64,000 bases of DNA from Gemmatimonadota bacterium (GTDB taxonomy: Bacteria > Gemmatimonadota > Gemmatimonadetes > Longimicrobiales > Longimicrobiaceae), in the NCBI GenBank assembly GCA_031260285.1, contig JAIRKD010000061.1, positions 17,761 to 81,760 on the forward strand, in the 5' to 3' direction. The notes below the pieces were generated by a model. The model worked only from the letters and a program-made list of their open reading frames with translations. It made no database searches and was not told the DNA's origin. The translations under genes and the position numbers were made by a program. Below, one piece after another: positions 18,674 through 29,822 of this stretch (the stretch's first letter is position 1; each line of letters opens with the position of its first letter).

Positions 18674-20659
18674 GTGTCTGAAGGCAACCTGCCCGATTCT
18701 GCCATGCCTGAAACCAGGCGCGCCTGGTCTTTTCTTCAGCTGCTTCGTCCACTGTCTGCGGTGGCGCTTGTGGCGATGGCGTTCTTTGTGATGGTTGGAG
18801 GGTCACAGGCTTCTCTTCCATCATCAGTGCCTTCTCTGTCCGCTCTTCCCTCATCAGAAGTCTTTCAACCGGATTCGCTCCAGTCCGGGCTCTCTCAATC
18901 CGGGCTCCTCCGGTCAGCGAGTCTCCAGTCAGAATTCCTCCAGCCAGGATTCTTTCGGTCAGAATCCCGGCAGTCCGGGTTCTTCGAGTCAGGGCTTCCT
19001 CAAACAGCCGGTCCTCTGGATCCGGAAGCAGCGGCCTGGGTGGAGCAAACCCTTGCATCACTTGACCTTCGCGGGCGTGTGGCCCAGCTCGTCTTCCCCT
19101 GGATCATTGGTGGGCGGACTGCTCCGAATACCGCCGAGTACCGCCGGATCCGGGCTTCGATTGTGGAAGACGGGGTGGGCGGGATCATCATCGGACGGGG
19201 GCAGGCAGCCGAGTTTGCCCCGATGCTCAACGGACTCCAGGAGCTGACAAAGCTGCCTCTGCTGGTCATCTCCGATCTGGAGACGGGGCCGGGTCAGCGG
19301 ATGACGGGTGGTACCCTTGTGCCCCCCGCCATGGCGATCGGCGCGGCGGGTGACAGGGATCTCGCGTACCGGGCCGGTCAGCTGACGGCCGTGGAGGCCC
19401 GGGCGGCGGGAATCCATGTGACGCTCGGGCCCGTTCTGGATGTCAACTCCAATCCGCTGAACCCCATCATCAACGTCCGTTCGTTTGGGGAGGATCCGGC
19501 GCGGGTGGCGGAGATCGCGCAGGCCTGGATCGCCGGTGCCCGTGCGGGTGGCCTGCTGACCATCCCCAAACACTTCCCCGGCCATGGCGCGACGGAGACC
19601 GATTCCCATATCGGGCTCGCCACGGTTACCGCCTCCCGCGAGGTGCTGGAGAAGCTGGATCTGGTGCCTTTCATCTCCGCCGCCCGGACGGGGGTGGACG
19701 GATTCCTGGTCGGGCATATCACTGTCCCGGCGGTGGACGGGCCCAATGCACCGCCGGCTTCGCTCTCCCCCGCGATTGTCACGGGGATTCTCCGCAATCA
19801 GATCGGATTTGACGGGCTGGTATTCACGGACGCCATGAACATGGGCGCGATCACCGCCAACTGGGGTGTGCAGGAGGCCTCCATCCTCGCGCTTCTCGCG
19901 GGTGTTGATGCGCTTCTGCAGCCCCCTGGTGAGCGGTCGGTGATCAACGCGGTTGTTGCCGCTGTCCGGTCGGGGAGGATCCCGGAGTCGCGCATCGAAG
20001 AGGCGGCCCGTCGCGTTCTGACCGCAAAAGCAGCGGCTGGTCTTCATAAGGGCGCGCTGGTACCGGTTCCCTCACCACGCCCGTCAGCGGAGCACGCCGC
20101 GGTTGCCGCACGGCTTGCCGCCGCCTCCCTGACGCTTGTCCGGGACCGGGACAGGCTGGTGCCACTCCCCCGCGGCTCCACCCGTGTGCTGCACGTGGCG
20201 TACAGTCTGGATGACAGCTTCCGCGCGCCCACCTTCTCTTCAACGCTTGAGCGAGCGGGCTACCAGGTGACCACGGAAACCGTCTCTCCGAACTCCACCG
20301 CGGAGCGCTTCCGCGCGCTCACCAGTCGCGCAAAAGCCGCTGATCTGGTGGTGGTTTCGGCGAATCTGGTTCCGCGCGAATACCGGGGACCGCTGGCACT
20401 TCGCGACCGTTATTCCAGCTTTGTTGAAGGGTTGATCGTGGACGGGGTTCCGATGGTCGCTGTCTCGTTCGGCAGCCCGTATCTGCTGGATTACTTTCCA
20501 TCCATCTCCTCGTACCTCATCGCCTGGAGCACCGGGGTGGAGAGTCAGCGGGCTGCGGCGCAGGCTCTGGCCGGACAGATTCCCATCACCGGTCACCTGC
20601 CCGTGTCTCTTCCCCCTTATCATACGATCGGGGAAGGAGTTACAAGGAATGTGCGATAG
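18674..20659 (+). CDS. Glycoside hydrolase family 3 (beta-N-acetylhexosaminidase, NagZ-like) with low-complexity N-terminal linker
   Basis: KHFPGHGATETDSHIGL and VFTDAMNMGAI motifs; N-terminal TM then Ser/Gln/Phe/Leu repeats. Confidence 0.92.
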   Translation: MSEGNLPDSAMPETRRAWSFLQLLRPLSAVALVAMAFFVMVGGSQASLPSSVPSLSALPSSEVFQPDSLQSGLSQSGLLRSASLQSEFLQPGFFRSESRQSGFFESGLPQTAGPLDPEAAAWVEQTLASLDLRGRVAQLVFPWIIGGRTAPNTAEYRRIRASIVEDGVGGIIIGRGQAAEFAPMLNGLQELTKLPLLVISDLETGPGQRMTGGTLVPPAMAIGAAGDRDLAYRAGQLTAVEARAAGIHVTLGPVLDVNSNPLNPIINVRSFGEDPARVAEIAQAWIAGARAGGLLTIPKHFPGHGATETDSHIGLATVTASREVLEKLDLVPFISAARTGVDGFLVGHITVPAVDGPNAPPASLSPAIVTGILRNQIGFDGLVFTDAMNMGAITANWGVQEASILALLAGVDALLQPPGERSVINAVVAAVRSGRIPESRIEEAARRVLTAKAAAGLHKGALVPVPSPRPSAEHAAVAARLAAASLTLVRDRDRLVPLPRGSTRVLHVAYSLDDSFRAPTFSSTLERAGYQVTTETVSPNSTAERFRALTSRAKAADLVVVSANLVPREYRGPLALRDRYSSFVEGLIVDGVPMVAVSFGSPYLLDYFPSISSYLIAWSTGVESQRAAAQALAGQIPITGHLPVSLPPYHTIGEGVTRNVR

Positions 20660-20774
20660 GCTGGATCCGTCTGACGGGAATATGCATGGAATCCCGTAAA
20701 ATTTCCGGGATTCCTCCGTTGCGGCACCCGTGGAGCGGACTCTAGATTGCACTAAGTGTCTATGAATCAATGCT

Positions 20775-22031
20775 TTGAATATATATTCCACCGAGAGAGA
20801 AAAACCCGTGCCGAGCTCTGCTGCCAGCCAGACATCATCCAGAACGGATGAGTTGATCGAGATAGAGACGCATTGGGGCGCGCCGAACTACAAGCCGTTG
20901 CCGGTGGTGATCGAACGGGCTGAGGGGGTGTGGCTGTATGACGTTGACGGCCGTCGATACATGGACTGCCTGAGCGCGTACTCAGCGGTGAACCAGGGGC
21001 ACGCGCATCCGCGGATTCTGCAGACAATGATTGAACAGGCGCACAAGGTGACACTCACCTCCCGTGCGTTCCGGAACGATCAGCTCCCTCTCTTCTGCCA
21101 GGAAGTCGCGGAGCTCTGCGGGATGGAGATGGTGCTGCCGATGAACACCGGCGTTGAGGCGGTGGAGACTGCGATCAAGGCCGCCCGCCGTTACGGCTAC
21201 CGGATCAAGGGGATCGCTGAGGACAGGGCCGAGATCATTGTCTGTGCCAACAACTTCCACGGACGTACCACAACGGTGGTCGGGTTCTCGTCGGATGCGG
21301 AATATCGTGACGGATTCGGGCCGTTTGCTCCGGGTTTTGTGATTGTCCCGTTCGGCGACATTGAGGCACTGAAAGCGGCGATCAGGCCGGAGACCTGCGC
21401 CTTCCTTTTCGAGCCGATCCAGTGTGAGGCGGGGATCAATATTCCGCCGGATGGCTTCCTCCGTGAGGCGATTGAGCTCTGCCGCAGCCAGGGCGTGCTT
21501 GCGATTGCTGATGAGATCCAGACGGCACTGGGGCGAACGGGGCGGATGTTCGCCTGTGATCATGAGGACGTCCGGCCGGATATCTTCATCCTCGGGAAGG
21601 CGCTTTCGGGGGGCTTCTATCCAGTTTCAGCGGTTGTGGGTTCGCGGGAGGTTCTTGAGCTCTTCGAGCCGGGAAGCCATGGCAGCACCTACGGCGGGAA
21701 CCCGCTGGGGTGCGCGGTGGCGCGTACGGCGCTTGCCGTCACCCGGGATGAGGATCTGGTGGAGCGCTCGCGGGAGCTGGGGAGCTGGTTCCTGGGCGAG
21801 CTCCGCGAACTGCTGGCAAACAACCCCGCCATCGTGGAGATTCGTGGCCGGGGGCTGCTGATCGGGATTGAGCTGAACGTCCGGGCCCGCCCCTTCTGTG
21901 AGGCGCTTCAGGAACGGGGTCTCCTCTGCAAGGAGACGCATGATTTTGTGATCCGGCTGGCTCCGCCGCTGATCACGCATAAGGAGGAGCTGGAGTTTGC
22001 CCTGGAGCACCTGAAGGCGGTGCTGGGCTGA
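20775..22031 (+). CDS. rocD: Ornithine--oxo-acid transaminase (class-III aminotransferase)
   Basis: [66 protein letters not shown]-Lys motif. Confidence 0.93.
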   Translation: MNIYSTEREKPVPSSAASQTSSRTDELIEIETHWGAPNYKPLPVVIERAEGVWLYDVDGRRYMDCLSAYSAVNQGHAHPRILQTMIEQAHKVTLTSRAFRNDQLPLFCQEVAELCGMEMVLPMNTGVEAVETAIKAARRYGYRIKGIAEDRAEIIVCANNFHGRTTTVVGFSSDAEYRDGFGPFAPGFVIVPFGDIEALKAAIRPETCAFLFEPIQCEAGINIPPDGFLREAIELCRSQGVLAIADEIQTALGRTGRMFACDHEDVRPDIFILGKALSGGFYPVSAVVGSREVLELFEPGSHGSTYGGNPLGCAVARTALAVTRDEDLVERSRELGSWFLGELRELLANNPAIVEIRGRGLLIGIELNVRARPFCEALQERGLLCKETHDFVIRLAPPLITHKEELEFALEHLKAVLG

Positions 22032-22130
22032 GGGAACGGTGGGTTTGATCGGTTCGGAATACGCGCCGGGGCAGCTTCGGCGCGCCTGCCAACCAGGTGC
22101 ACTCCACGGCATGCAGCCGCACCCGTGATG

Positions 22131-22157
22131 CAGGGGCGTTGCGTGCAACGCCCTGCT
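22131..22157. repeat. REP-like palindrome CAGGGGCGTTGCGTGCAACGCCCTGCTG
   Basis: Inverted repeat read directly. Confidence 0.6.
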
Positions 22158-22236
22158 GGTTCGGAGAGGCGGATTCCGCCCACGGGATCCGGGGCCGGAT
22201 TTCCGGACCATCCCGGGGGTGCGCCGTCGAACACGG

Positions 22237-22260
22237 AGGGCGGGTTTGAAACCCGCCCTT
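22237..22260. repeat. REP-like palindrome AGGGCGGGTTTGAAACCCGCCCTT
   Basis: 11-bp perfect arms. Confidence 0.7.
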
Positions 22261-22289
22261 ACCCCCGATTTCATCCGTGACGGATATCC

Positions 22290-23621
22290 TCAGGAATTCT
22301 TCCGTTCAGCGGGGTTTCCCAGCCGGGATTCCAGATCCGGTGCCGGTGTAAATACAAACGCCCTCCCACGTTTCTTCCGCAGAAGGAATCCCCGCTTCTC
22401 CAGTTCCAGCAGATCCGTTCTGGCGGTCTGATAGACCACCTTGTGGCTCATGCCATGGGACCCGAAGGTGTATTCCTGCCTCGGATTTTTCAGAGCATGT
22501 TCCAGCAGAGCCAGCTGCCGGTGGTTCAGATCTTCTCCTTGAAGCCTGTTTTCGACCTCACTCGTTCTCTCCATTTCTTTGGAGAGATAGTCCCGAAGCT
22601 CATCAAGCGCCCGCTGTAACACCTCAAGCTGATACAGGAGGAAGTAGGTGAGGTCGTTGTCGTCGGTCTCCGTCCGCAGGAACGAATCACCATACTTTGC
22701 CGGTGCTTTCCGAAGAATCTTTGAAATGGAAAGAAACTCCGTGAGCCAGTATCCTTCCGACAGCATCGCCCAGTAGAACAGTGCCCGGGCTGTTCTCCCG
22801 TTCCCATCCACAAACGGGTGGTCGTACGCGAGCCAGAAGTGCAGGGCAACCGCCCGTACCAGAGGATGTACAAACGGCTTGTCGGATTTTGCGTTCGCAA
22901 AGTCACACATCATCCTGACGCGGGCTTCCAGCTCAGTTGCCTTCGGTGGATGATGGAGGATGTTGCCGCGCCGGTCTTCGATGACGATGTCGTCACTTCG
23001 GCGGAAGCGTCCCGCGTCATCCGGATCGTCCAGAGTGTTGCGCGTAACGATCTCGTGGAGTTCGAGCAGCATTTCTACGGTCAGAGGCTTTCCGACCTCT
23101 TCCTGGACAAACAACATCGCCTGGTAGTTGTTCAGGATCATCCACTCGCTCCGGTTCCGGGGGGCGCGTTCCGAACGAAGCATGTTCTCAGCAACCCGTC
23201 TTGTGGTTGCCGCGCCCTCCAGCTGACTGGAGGTGATGGATTCTTCAATCAGTGCGTTGACGATATACCGGTCCCGTGTGGCCGGATTTTTCACTGATAC
23301 AGGGACTTTGATCTGGCCGCCGGCTCCTCTGTCCATTTCGTGCAGCAACCGCTGGATCGGGTCGGGAATCCAGTAAACGAAGTTTTTTCCGCGGGTATCG
23401 GTGAGCGGGATTTTTTTGAGTTGGGAGGATCGGGAGGATTTGATTCCGAACCACCATTCTCTCAGCGATAGTCCGTCAGGTGGAGTCCGATGCCGGAGTT
23501 CATCCCAGTGCAGGTATTTCCCTTCAGGTAGCGGATCGATGGAGAAAAGATCTTCAAACCGCTTCGCCTTCAGGGCTTCCTGGAGTAATTCTCCGTAGGG
23601 CGGTGGTGGAATGAGGCTCAC
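22290..23621 (-). CDS. Fic-domain protein (class II, N-terminal inhibitory motif; C-terminal winged-helix)
   Basis: HPFVDGNGRTARALFYWAML Fic motif; SSQLEG inhibitory (S/T)xxxE(G/N) motif; C-terminal HRQLALLEHALKN...YQTARTDLLELEKRGFLLRKKRGRAFVF wHTH-like; GTG start with GGGAGAGGG upstream. Confidence 0.93.
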   Translation of the reverse strand: MSLIPPPPYGELLQEALKAKRFEDLFSIDPLPEGKYLHWDELRHRTPPDGLSLREWWFGIKSSRSSQLKKIPLTDTRGKNFVYWIPDPIQRLLHEMDRGAGGQIKVPVSVKNPATRDRYIVNALIEESITSSQLEGAATTRRVAENMLRSERAPRNRSEWMILNNYQAMLFVQEEVGKPLTVEMLLELHEIVTRNTLDDPDDAGRFRRSDDIVIEDRRGNILHHPPKATELEARVRMMCDFANAKSDKPFVHPLVRAVALHFWLAYDHPFVDGNGRTARALFYWAMLSEGYWLTEFLSISKILRKAPAKYGDSFLRTETDDNDLTYFLLYQLEVLQRALDELRDYLSKEMERTSEVENRLQGEDLNHRQLALLEHALKNPRQEYTFGSHGMSHKVVYQTARTDLLELEKRGFLLRKKRGRAFVFTPAPDLESRLGNPAERKNS

Positions 23622-23655
23622 TTCGTATCCCTCTCCCAGGTGAACTGCTGATATA

Positions 23656-23685
23656 ATACTAAATTCTACTGAATTAGTATTTCAA
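23656..23685 (-). promoter_or_regulatory. Putative sigma-70 promoter of the fic gene (TTGAAA-18-TAGTAT) overlapping inverted repeat ATACTAA...TTAGTAT
   Basis: Minus strand TTGAAA TACTAATTCAGTAGAATT TAGTAT; inverted repeat at 23656-23680. Confidence 0.55.
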
Positions 23686-23711
23686 AAGAGGAAATCAGTT
23701 CCCACCACTGA

Positions 23712-23831
23712 AAAACATCCATCAAAACATCCATCAAAACATCCATCAAAACATCCATCAAAACATCCATCAAAACATCCATCAAAACATCCATCAAAAC
23801 ATCCATCAAAACATCCATCAAAACATCCATC
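23712..23831. repeat. Perfect tandem repeat, 10 copies of 12-bp AAAACATCCATC
   Basis: Counted directly from sequence; no degeneracy. Confidence 0.97.
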
Positions 23832-23842
23832 AAAAACTAATC

Positions 23843-23871
23843 AATTACTAATTAATATCAAATTAGTAATT
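23843..23871. promoter_or_regulatory. Inverted repeat AATTACTAATT-N7-AATTAGTAATT
   Basis: 11-bp perfect arms; half-site shares TACTAA/TTAGTA with the inverted repeat at the fic promoter. Confidence 0.6.
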
Positions 23872-23883
23872 TGTTTTCCTCAT

Positions 23884-23916
23884 AAAAAACGCGGAGAGAA
23901 ATGACTCCTCTCCGCG
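23884..23916 (-). terminator. Intrinsic terminator (thiC transcript end)
   Basis: Minus strand CGCGGAGAG...CTCTCCGCG followed by TTTTTT. Confidence 0.8.
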
Positions 23917-24032
23917 TATCTGTTCTCGATATTTCTCGTAGATTCGGGGTGCCCAGGATAGAGATCATCGCGTGAGGGCGTTGATGATCATTTCACCCCC
24001 CGCACCACCTGTTGCGGGGGGATGAGCTGGCC

Positions 24033-24052
24033 GGGCGTGGCACGCCACGCCC
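24033..24052. repeat. REP-like palindrome GGGCGTGGCACGCCACGCCC
   Basis: 9-bp perfect arms. Confidence 0.65.
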
Positions 24053-24120
24053 CTACAGATATGACGGGCGGGATGCCGTCGTTGTTGACGCCTTTCCATT
24101 GTTATTCACCACGGATGCGC

Positions 24121-24150
24121 GTAAGGGCAGGTTTGAAACCCGTCCCTACC
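24121..24150. repeat. REP-like palindrome GTAAGGGCAGGTTTGAAACCCGTCCCTACC
   Basis: Near-perfect arms, same core as 22237-22260. Confidence 0.65.
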
Positions 24151-24280
24151 GGATCGCCCCGCAACCTGCACAGAACCGGACCTTCTTTCCTCTTTCCGGA
24201 AATACATTGTTCCCCGCGGTGTCCCGGATAGATCTCACACTGCTGTCTCTTCGTGCCTTTCGTGTTCTTTGTGTGAGATC

Positions 24281-26101
<1,821 letters not shown>

Positions 26102-26133
26102 TCACCGGGTACCGGACTTTCAGACTCGCACCG

Positions 26134-26212
26134 CTCTCCCTACGCCGGAATGACCCGGGTCAGGTTCCAAGGGACTCTCTCAACCCCGCATCGCGGGATA
26201 CCCCTGGCGGCT
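26134..26212 (-). ncRNA. TPP riboswitch (THI element)
   Basis: Minus strand AGGGGTATCCCGC...GGGGTTGAGAGAGTCCCTTGGAACCTGACCCGGGTCATTCCGGCGTAGGGA, upstream of thiC. Confidence 0.93.
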
Positions 26213-26274
26213 GCTCACGAAGCTATGGGAAGCGGGTCACCCCGGCAACGGCAGAAGGAGCTGGCGCCGGCCTT

Positions 26275-27276
26275 CTACTCCTCCTGATCGTCCCCCGCCA
26301 GCAGCCGCAGGTAGCTTCCGAACCGGGATGGCGCAATCAACCCCGCATCCGCGGCCTGGGCAACAAGGCAGCCCGGCTCATGGCTGTGGGTACATGATGT
26401 ACCGAACCGGCAGCGGCCGAGGTAAGGTTCAAACTCGGGGAAGAAGGTATCCAGCGATTCGGAGGGAACATCCCAGAGACCGATCTCGCGGAGCCCCGGG
26501 GTATCCGCGACGTAGCCGCCACCATCCAGCCGGATCATCTCCGCGGTTACGGTAGTGTGACGGCCCTTGTTCACCGCCTCGCTCACCGCGCCGACACGCA
26601 GCCCGAGCCCTGGCTGTAACCGGTTGAGCAGACTCGACTTGCCTACCCCTGATGGCCCCGTGAGGGCGGACGCCCCGTGCGCGAGAACCTCCCGCAGCGT
26701 CTCGATTCCCTCACCCGTGGTCACCGAGGTGAAGAGGACCCCGTACCCGATCTCCTGATAGATGCGGAAGCGCTCCGCGGCCCCGTCAGGGGAGAGCAGA
26801 TCCGCCTTGTTGGCGACGATCAGCGGGGTGACTTCGCTGCTTTCGCAGAGGACGAGAAAGCGGTCCAGCATGCGGAAGTGCGGGTCCGGGTTGGCGACCG
26901 CAAAGACAATCACCACCCGCTCCACATTCGCGACAATCACCTTGGGTCTGGGGGCCCGACCTGGGGCCCGCCGTACCAGCGCGGTGGTCCGGTCCTCTAC
27001 GCTTTCGATTGTCCATGCCTCACCGGGTCGTTCGGGAGGCGCAACCACCACCCGATCCCCGATGACCACCCGTTCACCCGATTTCGGTTCACGTTTCAGT
27101 CTTCCCCGGAGGACGGCTTCAACCATCCCCGTTTCCACTTCCACATCGTAGACCCCGCCCCGTGAGCGAAGGACCAGACCCGGAAGTGGCGCGGGCATCG
27201 GGGGTTCTGAAACAAGAATGGCACCCTCCGGGGATGCGGAGGATGCCATTTTTGTATGAAGCTTCTTTTTTGCCAA
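26275..27276 (-). CDS. rsgA: Ribosome small subunit-dependent GTPase A
   Basis: Circularly permuted GTPase: VANKADLL (G4) before TGPSGVGKSSLLNRL (G1), DTPGLREIGLWD (G3), Cys/His Zn motif. Confidence 0.95.
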   Translation of the reverse strand: MAKKKLHTKMASSASPEGAILVSEPPMPAPLPGLVLRSRGGVYDVEVETGMVEAVLRGRLKREPKSGERVVIGDRVVVAPPERPGEAWTIESVEDRTTALVRRAPGRAPRPKVIVANVERVVIVFAVANPDPHFRMLDRFLVLCESSEVTPLIVANKADLLSPDGAAERFRIYQEIGYGVLFTSVTTGEGIETLREVLAHGASALTGPSGVGKSSLLNRLQPGLGLRVGAVSEAVNKGRHTTVTAEMIRLDGGGYVADTPGLREIGLWDVPSESLDTFFPEFEPYLGRCRFGTSCTHSHEPGCLVAQAADAGLIAPSRFGSYLRLLAGDDQEE

Positions 27277-27281
27277 AAGGA

Positions 27282-28190
27282 TTACGCCGCGAATGAGGCC
27301 AGAGCGACGCCCTCATCTCCCTCACGGAGACGCTTCAGCGCGCGATCACGAAGCTGGCGGATGCGCTCGCGGGTCACCCCGAGGAGTGCTCCGATCTCCT
27401 CAAGCGTATGTTCCCGCCCGCCGTCCAGCCCGAAGTAGAGCCGCAGGACCTTTGCGTCGCGGGGCTGCAACGTGTCCAGAGCGCGACCAACCCGCTCAGT
27501 CAGCAGCCGCTCCTCCACCTCTTCCTCCGTGACGATGGCTTCATCCGAGATGAAACGGTCCATCAGCTGGGAGTCCTCGCCCTCACCAATCGGAGCGTCG
27601 AGGCGGATCTCCGCGGCGTTCAGCGTCTGGAGGCTTTCGATGATCTCCGGAGAGAGCCCCGTAGCCACCGAAAGCTCCAGGGGAGACGGGTCGTGCCCGA
27701 TCTCCTGCTTCAGGCGCTCACGCTCGCGGAAGATCTTGGCCAGATCCGATGCCCGGTTGAGGGGCACCCGCACGGCGCGGCCCTGATTGGCGAGCGCGGA
27801 CAGAATCGCCTGCCGGATCCACCAGACCGCGTAGGAGATGAACTTCACACCCTGCTCGGGATCAAATTTCCGCGCCGCCGTGACCAGACCGACGTTCCCC
27901 TCCTGGATCAGATCCGAGAGGCTCACCCCGCGGTTCTGGTACTTCTTCGCCACGGAAATGACAAACCGGAGGTTCGCGCGCACCAGCTCCTGCACCGCGA
28001 TCTCATCGCCGACCTGCGCGCGCCGACCAAGCTCGATCTCCTCGGCGGGCTTCAGCAGCTGGTGTGTGCTGACCTCCTTGAGGTACTGATCAAGACTCGA
28101 TTGATCTTCTGCGGACGGTACGTTGAACCCCTCACGCAATGCGGGAGGTACGCGCTTCCGCTTTCTGGTTTTACGTGCAGCCGTAGCCAT
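27282..28190 (-). CDS. RNA polymerase sigma-70 factor (primary-like, RpoD/SigA/HrdB family)
   Basis: DLIQEGNVGLVTAARKFDPEQGVKFISYAVWWIRQAI; VTRERIRQLRDRALKRLRE region 4.2. Confidence 0.94.
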   Translation of the reverse strand: MATAARKTRKRKRVPPALREGFNVPSAEDQSSLDQYLKEVSTHQLLKPAEEIELGRRAQVGDEIAVQELVRANLRFVISVAKKYQNRGVSLSDLIQEGNVGLVTAARKFDPEQGVKFISYAVWWIRQAILSALANQGRAVRVPLNRASDLAKIFRERERLKQEIGHDPSPLELSVATGLSPEIIESLQTLNAAEIRLDAPIGEGEDSQLMDRFISDEAIVTEEEVEERLLTERVGRALDTLQPRDAKVLRLYFGLDGGREHTLEEIGALLGVTRERIRQLRDRALKRLREGDEGVALASFAA

Positions 28191-28568
28191 GATATTCGTA
28201 TCGGAAAACGCAAGGATCTGCGTTTTAAATCAGGTTCTGTTTATCGCGTATCCGAGGCCTGCAAGTCTTTGGCCGTGAGGGAGGTAACTCCTGTCTGGAT
28301 TCCCCCTCGACAACAGGCCCGCATCTGCCTTCGGATCTCCACTTCATCCACACAGGTGGCCAGCGGCTATGTACCGTCAGCTATCTCCGTGGTTCCACCT
28401 TCTGCCTGTCGGGGTGAGTTCACCGCTTCCCAAGTTGCTGGGAATCAACCGGTTCCGCGATTGCTTCGGAGGATCGGTTCACCGCCGTCCCCGCCGGTCG
28501 CTCTCTGCGTCACCCCGGGTTGTCTTCCTGGTCACTTTCCCGGCCCCTGTCGGGTATCACACACCGGG

Positions 28569-29549
28569 TTACCAGTACAGTACAATCTTCCCGGTTGTAG
28601 TGTTGCTCTCCAGAAGACGGTGAGCTTCTCCGATCTGCTCAAACGGGAAGGTCCGGTCTGTCACGGGCCGGATGCGTCCGGATTCGAAAAGCGGCACCAC
28701 GGACTCCGTAAACGCGGAGGCGAGGGTGGTCCGTTCATCCAGCGGACGGGAGCGCATCACTGTGCCGATCAGCCGCAGCCGTTCCCGGAGCAGCAGTGCC
28801 AGATCCGTCTCCGCGCGGGCGCCACCCATTACGCCGATCACGATGATACGGCCCAGAGGCGCGGCCAGCCGGAGGTTTGCGGCGTGGTATGATCCCCCGA
28901 CCAGATCAAGGATGACGTTGACCTTGTCCGGCTCGCAGATCTCCCTGACTCTCTCCGGCCAGTCCTCGCGGGAGCTGTTGATCGGATGATCCAGTCCGAG
29001 CGGAAGGACATCTGTGAGCTTGGCCGGCGTCCGGGAGCTCCCCAGGGTGATGGCTCCAGAGGCGCTGGCCAGCTGGACGGCGGCTGTGCCCACACCGCTG
29101 GCGACAGCGTGGATCAGCACACGTTCTCCCTCGCGCAGACCCGCGAGCGGGAGAAGCGCATCAAACGCCGTCATAAACGCCTCAGGGATCGCTGCCGCCT
29201 CCATCCAGTCCATGTCGCGCGGAACGGGGATCAGCTCACCCTCCTCCGCGAGAACGAACTCCGCGTGTGCGCCTCCACCCACAAGCCCCATCACCCGGTC
29301 GCCAGTCACAAACCGTGTGACACCAGCGCCCACCGTATCCACTTCGCCTGTGTATTCGAGGCCGGGGATGTCCGACGGGTACCCGGGTGGGGCGGGGTAG
29401 ACCCCACGGCGCTGGAGAAGGTCCGCCCGGTTCAGTGCGGAGGCATAAACCCGTATCCGCAGCTGGCCGGGGCCCGGAACGGGAACAGGCCGGTCTTCCA
29501 GCCGGAGGTTCTCAGGACCCCCGGGTCGGGGGATGATGACCGCTTTCAC
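28569..29549 (-). CDS. NAD(P)H-quinone oxidoreductase (MDR family, PIG3-like)
   Basis: GLEYTGEVDTVGAGVTRFVTGDRVMGLVGGGAHAEF; VLIHAVASGVGTAAVQLA. Confidence 0.93.
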   Translation of the reverse strand: MKAVIIPRPGGPENLRLEDRPVPVPGPGQLRIRVYASALNRADLLQRRGVYPAPPGYPSDIPGLEYTGEVDTVGAGVTRFVTGDRVMGLVGGGAHAEFVLAEEGELIPVPRDMDWMEAAAIPEAFMTAFDALLPLAGLREGERVLIHAVASGVGTAAVQLASASGAITLGSSRTPAKLTDVLPLGLDHPINSSREDWPERVREICEPDKVNVILDLVGGSYHAANLRLAAPLGRIIVIGVMGGARAETDLALLLRERLRLIGTVMRSRPLDERTTLASAFTESVVPLFESGRIRPVTDRTFPFEQIGEAHRLLESNTTTGKIVLYW

Positions 29550-29822
29550 TGACTGTTATCCCGCCCTTCCCCCGGGTCTGTCTTCATCCTGTTCCGGAGC
29601 TTCCATCCATTTCCGGATTCTGCCCGTACCGGAAGGTCCATGGATCTTCCGGTACCGAATACACAGCTATTCATAAACAACCATAGTGAGTGCGGCATCG
29701 TTCCCGGAAACAGATCACCCCCCGGGAGCCGGAGCAATCCCGAGGGGTGATGGAACCCCGTTCCGCCTTCTCCCGGTGCGTCCGCTGCAGCGATTCTGTC
29801 AGCGGTTGCGCCGTGATCCGAC

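Noticed and set aside
19058-20047. 329-aa minus-strand ORF opposite the GH3 gene
   Set aside because: Antisense artefact with biased composition
23712-23831. Tandem repeat considered as a CRISPR array
   Set aside because: 12-bp units are contiguous with no spacers and no cas genes nearby; a minisatellite/VNTR
23995-24021. CCCCCCGCA...TGCGGGGGG hairpin considered as a terminator
   Set aside because: No T-tract on either strand; a better thiC terminator exists at 23884-23916; possibly part of the REP-like cluster
27408-28892. 494-aa plus-strand ORF opposite the sigma-70 and quinone oxidoreductase genes
   Set aside because: Antisense artefact spanning two real genes and an intergenic region
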